Shown here in pieces: positions 58,910-64,000 of a stretch of DNA of 64,000 bases. The DNA is taken from the NCBI RefSeq assembly GCF_027579695.1, contig NC_083577.1, positions 61,220,741 to 61,284,740 on the forward strand. The letters are read 5' to 3'. Position 1 is the stretch's first letter. Each line of letters opens with the position of its first letter. The notes beneath the pieces were generated by a model, which worked only from the letters and a program-made list of their open reading frames with translations, was not told the DNA's origin and did no database searches. Origin of the DNA: Neoarius graeffei (Eukaryota; Chordata; Actinopteri; Siluriformes; Ariidae). The translations under genes and the position numbers were made by a program.

Positions 58910-61900
58910 AGGAGCGTCTCCTGACGTTCCCAGGGCGATCCGGATGGGCCGAATGGAAGTCCCGACATAGTTCTTTATCAAGGACATCCCGAGCAGGAAC
59001 CCAGCAGCGCTCCTCAGGACCATAGCCCTCCCAGTCCACCAGATATTGCAACCCGCCACGGACCCGGCGGGAGTCAAGCAGGCGATTCACAGTGAACACA
59101 GTCTGCCCCTGGAAGATGCGGGGGGGTGGGGGGTTCCTAGGGGCAGGGGCATACGTAGACGTCAGTACGGGCCGTAACAGGGAAACATGGAAAGTGGGGT
59201 TGATCCTCAGAGTCCGGGGCAACTGGAGCCGGTAGGAGACAGGGTTCACCCTGCGCACCACCTTGAAGGGGCCAATGTAGCGAGGAGCAAGCTTGCGGTT
59301 CTCCACCCGCAGTGGAAGGTCCTTAGTGGACAGCCAAACACGCTGCCCAGGGCGGAAAGCGTGTGCAGGTCTTCTATGGCGGTTGGCCTGAGTCTGGTTG
59401 GTTCTGGAGGTCTGTATGAGGGTCTTCCTGACCTTGCTCCAGGTCTTGCGACACCGTCTCACATATTGGTTGACCGAGGGCACCCCCGCGTCCTCCTCCT
59501 GGTCCGGGAACAGAGGTGGCTGGAACCCGAATTGGCACTGGAATGGCGACAGCTTGGTGGCCGATGACTGCAGGGTGTTGTGGGCGTACTCCGCCCATGG
59601 CAGCCAGGTGCTCCACGATGTCGGGTTATCCATAGCCAGGCCTCGCAGGGTGGTTTCCAGGTCCTGGTTGAGCCTCTCCGTCTGACCATTGGACTGTGGG
59701 TGAAACCCAGAGGAGAGGCTGGCAGTGGCTCCGATGACCTTGCAGAACCCGTGCCACACTCGGGAAGAGAACTGGGGCCCTCGGTCTGAGACGATGTCCT
59801 GTGGAAGACCAAAGACTCGGAAGACATGATTAAACAAAAGTTTCGCAGTTTCAAGAGCAGAGGGGAGTTTGCACAGTGGTATGAAGCGGCAGGCCTTGGA
59901 GAATCTGTCAACTAAGACCAAAATGACCGTGTTACCTTGTGACTCAGGGAGACCCGTGATAAAGTCGACTGCCACGTGGGACCAGGGACGCCGGGGAATG
60001 GTCAGAGGATGCAGGAGACCCTGGGGACGCTGTCGTGGGTTCTTGGTTCTGGTGCAAACCTCACAGGACAGGACAAATGACCTAACTTCCTTCTCCATGT
60101 TAGGCCACCAGAAGCGTCTTTTCAGGAAGTCCAGGGTCCTCCGAGCTCCCGGGTGGGCGGTGAGAGGGGAAGAGTGACCCCACTGGAGAACCTTGGCCCG
60201 GGCTTGATGTGGGACGTACAAGAGGCCTGGTGGCCCCGTCCCAGGACCGGGGTCCTGGCGTTGGGCTCGTCGGACAGCCTCCTCAATACCCCAGCGGACA
60301 GGGGCCACAATCCGGGACACAGGGATAATAGGCCCGACTTCATTCTCCCTGTTAGTGGCAGAGAACAGTCTGGACAGTGCGTCAGGTTTGGTGTTCTTGG
60401 AGCCGGGGCGGTATGAGAGGGTGAAGTCAAACCGACTGAAAAACAGGGCCCACCTAGCCTGTCGAGGGTTCAGTCTCTTGGCTTGCTGGAGGTACTCCAG
60501 GTTCTTGTGGTCAGTCCAAACCAGGAATGGATGTTGTGCTCCCTCCAGCCAGTGCCTCCACTCCTCAAGGGCCAGTTTGACCGCTAGCAGTTCTCGATCC
60601 CCCACATCGTACCGGGACTCAGCAGGACTCAGGCGGTGGGAGAAGTAAGCGCAGGGGTGCAGCTTTCCTTCCGAACGTTGAGAGAGCACCGCGCCGACAC
60701 CACTGTCCGAGGCGTCCACCTCCACGATGAATGGTTGGGAGGTGTCCGGGAGAACCAGAATGGGTGCCGTGCAGAAGCGGTCCTTGAGGTCTTTGAACGC
60801 CTTTTCTGCCTGAGGAGACCAGCCATAAGATCCACCTGTCCCTTTGGTGAGGTCTGACATGGGTGCTGCCACAGAACTGAAGTCCCTGATGAACTTGCGG
60901 TAGAAGTTAGCGAATCCTAAGAACCGCTGAACCTCCTTAACGGACTTGGGAGTAGGCCAATCCCGGACGGCCAGGGTCTTGGCAGGGTCCATTTGGAGTT
61001 GGCCTGTCCGTACAATAAATCCCAGAAAGGAGACCTCGGGAACATGAAATTCGCATTTCTGGGCCTTGGCGAACAGATTGTTCTGTAGCAGCCTCTGGAG
61101 AACCTGGCGGACATGGTGGCGGTGCTCCTGCACGGTCTTGGAAAAGATAAGGATGTCGTCGAGGTAGACAAAAACGTATAGGTTAATCATGTCCCTTAAG
61201 ACGTCGTTGATTAGGGCCTGAAAAACAGCTGGTGCGTTGGTGAGTCCGAAGGGCATCACCTGGTATTCGTAGTGCCCAGACGGGGTGTTAAAGGCAGTCT
61301 TCCACTCGTCTCCCTGTCGGATACGGATGAGGTGGTATGCGTTCCGTAGGTCCAACTTGGTGAAGACGGTGGCGCCTTGGAGCAGGTCGAAAGCTGTGGA
61401 CATCAGCGGAAGGGGATATCGGTTGCGCACAGTGATCTTATTCAGGCCCCTGTAATCAATACATGGTCGGAGCCCCCCATCCTTCTTGCCGACAAAGAAG
61501 AAGCCGGCTCCAGCAGGTGAAGTGGAGGGTCGAATAAACCCAGAGACCAGGGCATCTTTGAGGTATTCCTCCATGGCCTTGCGTTCTGGCTGAGAGAGTG
61601 AAAACAGTCTGCCACGAGGAGGGGTAGTCCCAGGGAGCAAGTCGATGGCACAGTCGTAGGCCCGGTGCGGAGGAAGAACGGCGGCCCTGCTCTTGCTGAA
61701 TACCTCCTTGAGATCCCAGTACTCTGTGGGAACTTGAGATAACTCGGTGAGATCAGGGGGCTCGGCAGGAGACACAGGATAGCTAGAGAGCAGACAAGAG
61801 GCATGGCATGCAGGGCCCCATTCCACAACCTGGCTTGTTACCCAGTCTATGCGAGGGTTGTGGCGAGTAAGCCAAGGAAGGCCTAGAATAACTGGGAACT

Positions 61901-62303
61901 CAGGTGAAGGAATCAGGTGCAGGGATATTTCTTCCTTGTGACCTTGAGACTGGAGGAAGACTGGAGAAGTAACTTGAGTGACTCTTCCATCACCTAACGC
62001 TTGGCCATCGAGGGCAGACACAGACAGTGGGACTTCAAGAGGTGCAGTCGGAATATTGATGCTTTGGGCGAAGTGAATATCCATAAAGTTCCCAGCCGCC
62101 CCTGAGTCTATCAAAGCTTGACAAGAGTGGACAGACTCACCCCAGGAGATGGAGACCGGGATGTAGATTCCTTGGCCAGGGAGTCCGGGAGAGAGGGTAG
62201 GCCCCGTCACAACCCTCCCTCGGCTGGACGGGGCGGTCCTTTTCCCAAGAGTTCGGGACATGATGCTCGGAAGTGACCAGGCTTGCCACAGTAGATGCAG
62301 CAC
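58908..62303 (-). CDS. pol: Pol polyprotein (PR-RT-RNaseH-IN-chromodomain)
   Basis: Open frame of 1,131 residues from its first Met, though translation is likely entered by -1 frameshift from gag at 62,240-62,246. Domains in order, by ORF residue: aspartic protease with IDSGAAGNF (~65-73); reverse transcriptase with [10 protein letters not shown] and YLDDILIF (YLDD ~380-383); RNase H acidic residues Asp530, Glu571, Asp598; integrase zinc motif His710, His717, Cys747, Cys750 and catalytic Asp780, Asp840, Glu876; C-terminal chromodomain with [17 protein letters not shown] (~1070-1115). No stop or frameshift interrupts it and all catalytic residues I can check are present. The chromodomain targets integration to chromatin marks in related elements. 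Confidence 0.95.
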   Translation of the reverse strand: MLHLLWQAWSLPSIMSRTLGKRTAPSSRGRVVTGPTLSPGLPGQGIYIPVSISWGESVHSCQALIDSGAAGNFMDIHFAQSINIPTAPLEVPLSVSALDGQALGDGRVTQVTSPVFLQSQGHKEEISLHLIPSPEFPVILGLPWLTRHNPRIDWVTSQVVEWGPACHASCLLSSYPVSPAEPPDLTELSQVPTEYWDLKEVFSKSRAAVLPPHRAYDCAIDLLPGTTPPRGRLFSLSQPERKAMEEYLKDALVSGFIRPSTSPAGAGFFFVGKKDGGLRPCIDYRGLNKITVRNRYPLPLMSTAFDLLQGATVFTKLDLRNAYHLIRIRQGDEWKTAFNTPSGHYEYQVMPFGLTNAPAVFQALINDVLRDMINLYVFVYLDDILIFSKTVQEHRHHVRQVLQRLLQNNLFAKAQKCEFHVPEVSFLGFIVRTGQLQMDPAKTLAVRDWPTPKSVKEVQRFLGFANFYRKFIRDFSSVAAPMSDLTKGTGGSYGWSPQAEKAFKDLKDRFCTAPILVLPDTSQPFIVEVDASDSGVGAVLSQRSEGKLHPCAYFSHRLSPAESRYDVGDRELLAVKLALEEWRHWLEGAQHPFLVWTDHKNLEYLQQAKRLNPRQARWALFFSRFDFTLSYRPGSKNTKPDALSRLFSATNRENEVGPIIPVSRIVAPVRWGIEEAVRRAQRQDPGPGTGPPGLLYVPHQARAKVLQWGHSSPLTAHPGARRTLDFLKRRFWWPNMEKEVRSFVLSCEVCTRTKNPRQRPQGLLHPLTIPRRPWSHVAVDFITGLPESQGNTVILVLVDRFSKACRFIPLCKLPSALETAKLLFNHVFRVFGLPQDIVSDRGPQFSSRVWHGFCKVIGATASLSSGFHPQSNGQTERLNQDLETTLRGLAMDNPTSWSTWLPWAEYAHNTLQSSATKLSPFQCQFGFQPPLFPDQEEDAGVPSVNQYVRRCRKTWSKVRKTLIQTSRTNQTQANRHRRPAHAFRPGQRVWLSTKDLPLRVENRKLAPRYIGPFKVVRRVNPVSYRLQLPRTLRINPTFHVSLLRPVLTSTYAPAPRNPPPPRIFQGQTVFTVNRLLDSRRVRGGLQYLVDWEGYGPEERCWVPARDVLDKELCRDFHSAHPDRPGNVRRRS
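62201..62246 (-). promoter_or_regulatory. Probable gag-pol -1 frameshift signal
   Basis: In element sense the heptamer G GGA AAA (62,246-62,240) is in phase with the gag codons and fits X XXY YYZ. After a 5-nt spacer, GCCCCGTC (62,234-62,227) can pair with GACGGGGC (62,208-62,201) in a perfect 8-bp stem with an 18-nt loop. The gag stop lies in the second arm. A -1 shift at the heptamer enters the pol frame. PEG10 uses a similar GGGAAAC site. Confidence 0.85.
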
Positions 62304-63208
62304 TTGTCCCTCCTTCTGCGCTCCCTCTCAGATGCGGAGAGGCGAGTACGACCCACTTGCATGGGTTCTGGACAGTCACTGAAGGAGGTAGACGGTCTCC
62401 AGGTAGAGGTAGGGAGGCTGGGGGGGCTCAAGGCTTGGTGGCGTTCTCTCATCCTGTTGTCCAGACGAATAGCATGTGAGATGAGGGTTTCGAGGTCACT
62501 TGGGCATCCAATAGAGGCCAGACCGTCCTTGATGGGGTCAGACAGACCATGGTGGAAGGCTGACACCAGGGCAGTCTCGTTCCATCCACTTACTGCTGCG
62601 AGTGTTCGGAACGAGATGGCGTAATCTGCGACGCTTCCTCCTTGCCGGATGGACATGAGCTTTCGGGCTGCGTCGGTACTGATGTCTGCCTGATCGAAGA
62701 CCCGAAGCATCTCTTCAGAAAACAGCTGGAAATCAAAGCACTCAGGTCCCTGTCTTTGCCAGATAGCAGTAGCCCAGGCTCGCGCCTTACCAGCTAATAA
62801 GGTGATCACAAAGGCAATCTTGCGGCGATCCGTAGTGTAGGTGGTAGGCTGAAGCTCAAAGGTGAGTTGACACTGGGTAAGGAACTCTCGGCACTCACTG
62901 TGCTTGCCGTCATACCTCTGTGGTGCAGGAAGGCTGGGTTCGCGAGGTGAAGAAGGCAGCATTGCAGGAGGCACTGGAGCAGGAGTGGGAGCTGGATCAG
63001 GAGCAGGAGATGCAGGCAGAGATGTCAGCTGTGCCAGGGTTTTCCCAATTTGCTGAAGCAGTTCCTCGTGGCGAGCGAGGGCCTCACGTTGGCTGGTGAG
63101 CGTACGTCCATGAGCGTCCATGGTCGCTCCGAAGCGTGTCAAAGCTGCCATAATTCCCTGAAGGTTGGCCGGGTAGACAGTTGAAGCAGCCTCTGCTGAG
63201 TCGGTCAT
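62207..63208 (-). CDS. gag: Gag protein, sushi group
   Basis: 333 residues starting MTDSAEAAS. It has an N-terminal helical segment, a Pro/Ala-rich linker, a capsid-like region ([20 protein letters not shown], then [10 protein letters not shown]), and one C-terminal CCHC zinc knuckle, [14 protein letters not shown] (residues ~304-317). It resembles the capsid region of PEG10/RTL proteins. The start codon lies 1 nt after the primer site, a very short leader. Confidence 0.93.
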   Translation of the reverse strand: MTDSAEAASTVYPANLQGIMAALTRFGATMDAHGRTLTSQREALARHEELLQQIGKTLAQLTSLPASPAPDPAPTPAPVPPAMLPSSPREPSLPAPQRYDGKHSECREFLTQCQLTFELQPTTYTTDRRKIAFVITLLAGKARAWATAIWQRQGPECFDFQLFSEEMLRVFDQADISTDAARKLMSIRQGGSVADYAISFRTLAAVSGWNETALVSAFHHGLSDPIKDGLASIGCPSDLETLISHAIRLDNRMRERHQALSPPSLPTSTWRPSTSFSDCPEPMQVGRTRLSASERERRRRDKCCIYCGKPGHFRASCPELLGKGPPRPAEGGL

Positions 63209-63209
63209 G

Positions 63210-63220
63210 ACGGAGTCTTT
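63210..63220 (-). other. Self-primer binding site
   Basis: In element sense AAAGACTCCGT, 1 nt inside the 5' LTR. It does not start with TGG as a tRNA primer site would. It is exactly complementary (11 nt) to ACGGAGTCTTT in the LTR (63,514-63,504), the predicted RNA 5' end. Confidence 0.75.
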
Positions 63221-63221
63221 C

Positions 63222-63699
63222 TGTTAGGGTTTTGCTGGGATTCGAACCTGGTTCGTTGGTGTGATAATCCAGCAAACCCCCACTAGGCCACCAGGGGGAT
63301 GACTCAAATGCAGAGGCGTGAGGCGGAAGTAGAAAAAGAATCAAAAGGTTTATTTAAACTATATACACTATATACAGGGCAAAACAAAAGACAAAAAAAA
63401 AACCAAAGAGTAAAATCCAAAAGAAAAGCAAAGTGCAAAAATTCAAAAGCTAAGATCAAAAAACACAGTAAACACAGGAAACTGGAGATAAACATAACAG
63501 CACAAAGACTCCGTGACAAGAGGACTGAACTCAGGGGTATAAATACACAAACTAATTAAGGACACAGGTGAAGATAATTAGGCAATTAACACAAACACAA
63601 AACACAGGAACAGTGGCGGCCTCTAGAGGCCAAAATAAACACGACATGAAAAGGAAATAACAGCGGCCTCTAGAGGCCAAAACAGTCCTAGTCCTAACA
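63222..63699 (-). repeat. 5' LTR of sushi-type element (478 bp)
   Basis: In element sense a TATA-like TATTTATAC lies at about 63,547-63,537. The predicted transcript start ACGGAGTC is at 63,514, about 25-30 bp downstream. An AATAAA poly(A) signal is at 63,354-63,349. This gives U3, R and U5 in the expected order. Confidence 0.93.
63538..63547 (-). promoter_or_regulatory. LTR TATA box
   Basis: TATTTATAC in element sense, spaced as expected from the predicted +1 at 63,514. Confidence 0.6.
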
Positions 63700-63704
63700 T
63701 ATCC

Positions 63705-64000
63705 CATTCAGATGTTCCCATCCCAGACGATTATAATTCTCGAACTATAGAAAATTAGGTAGGAATTGAACGAGTGTCCTCCCTCCCTTCTCAGTGAGGT
63801 AGCAAAGAAGGCCATCTCTGTCTTTTAGACAACATTCTTTTTTATAAGAACAAGCTGTTTGGACAGGTTGGATGAAAGATCAACCCACAAATATAAGCAC
63901 CCGGACTTCATCAAGCAGTCAGATATTTGGTCCAATAGTCCTCGTAGTCCAACAACCCTTGCAAAGATTTATAGCATTAGGAATTTTGATAAGTACCAGA
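63705..64000. other. Unassigned flank
   Basis: No gene recognised in the last 295 bp. Confidence 0.4.

Larger units (their letters stand above)
58404..63704 (-). mobile_element. Ty3/gypsy, Tf1/sushi-group LTR retrotransposon, apparently intact
   Basis: Complete element of about 5.3 kb, read on the minus strand: LTR (63,699-63,222), primer site, gag, pol, polypurine tract, LTR (58,895-58,409). The 5-bp target duplication TATCC flanks it (58,404-58,408 and 63,700-63,704). Gag and pol are separate overlapping frames, linked by a probable -1 frameshift, and pol ends in a chromodomain, as in sushi. LTRs appear identical apart from a 9-bp repeat-unit difference, so insertion is recent. Domesticated mammalian PEG10/RTL genes derive from this group. 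Confidence 0.95.

Noticed and set aside
59187..60857. Several plus-strand ORFs of 68-126 codons
   Set aside because: Antisense shadows of the pol gene; GC-rich codons give chance open frames.

Overview
This window is vertebrate nuclear DNA, almost certainly from a ray-finned (teleost) fish. The genes are short GT-AG exons in long introns. The interspersed repeats are the teleost mix: Tc1-like transposons, tRNA-derived SINEs, TTAA-flanked elements and a Tf1/sushi-group Ty3/gypsy retrotransposon. The species cannot be fixed from the sequence alone; an otophysan such as a catfish is possible but unproven.

Two protein-coding genes lie head to tail on the + strand, in the same neighbour order I recall for human chromosome 2q31. 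MAP3K20 (ZAK/MLTK) occupies about 120-21,590. Its kinase exons are upstream of the window. Present are the alternative terminal exon of the beta isoform (120-437) and the nine exons of the alpha isoform tail (2,758-19,957): SAM domain, conserved middle region, and Ser/Arg-rich ribosome-sensing C-terminus. CDCA7 (23,709-28,474) is complete in ten exons (403 codons). It ends in the cysteine-rich zinc-finger domain and is preceded by a promoter with E2F-type motifs. From about 28.9 to 49.9 kb and 51.5 to 53.8 kb I see no exons. This is a repeat-studded gene desert that may hold conserved regulatory elements.

The rest is layered mobile DNA. Copies include: a Tc1-like element with a full-length transposase ORF but an Asp-to-Glu change at the second catalytic position (15,384-16,995); a Tc1-like element with two in-frame stops, landed inside a (TA)n microsatellite (41,608-43,214); a Tc1 copy with a SINE inside it, itself inside a mariner-like remnant (55,983-57,547); about fifteen copies of one tRNA-derived SINE, many with clear target-site duplications; two large foldback elements; and LINE 3' fragments, one in the MAP3K20 3' UTR.

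Two elements stand out. At 10,084-11,441 a TTAA-flanked, Kolobok/T2-like transposon sits inside an old Tc1 copy. It carries a THAP-domain first exon on one strand and a P2X7-like first exon on the other, both ending in splice donors that face each other. At 58,409-63,699 a young, apparently intact sushi-type retrotransposon (minus strand) has near-identical LTRs. It also shows an in-phase GGGAAAA frameshift site with a following hairpin, and an 11-nt complement between the predicted RNA start and the primer site, which implies self-priming rather than tRNA priming.
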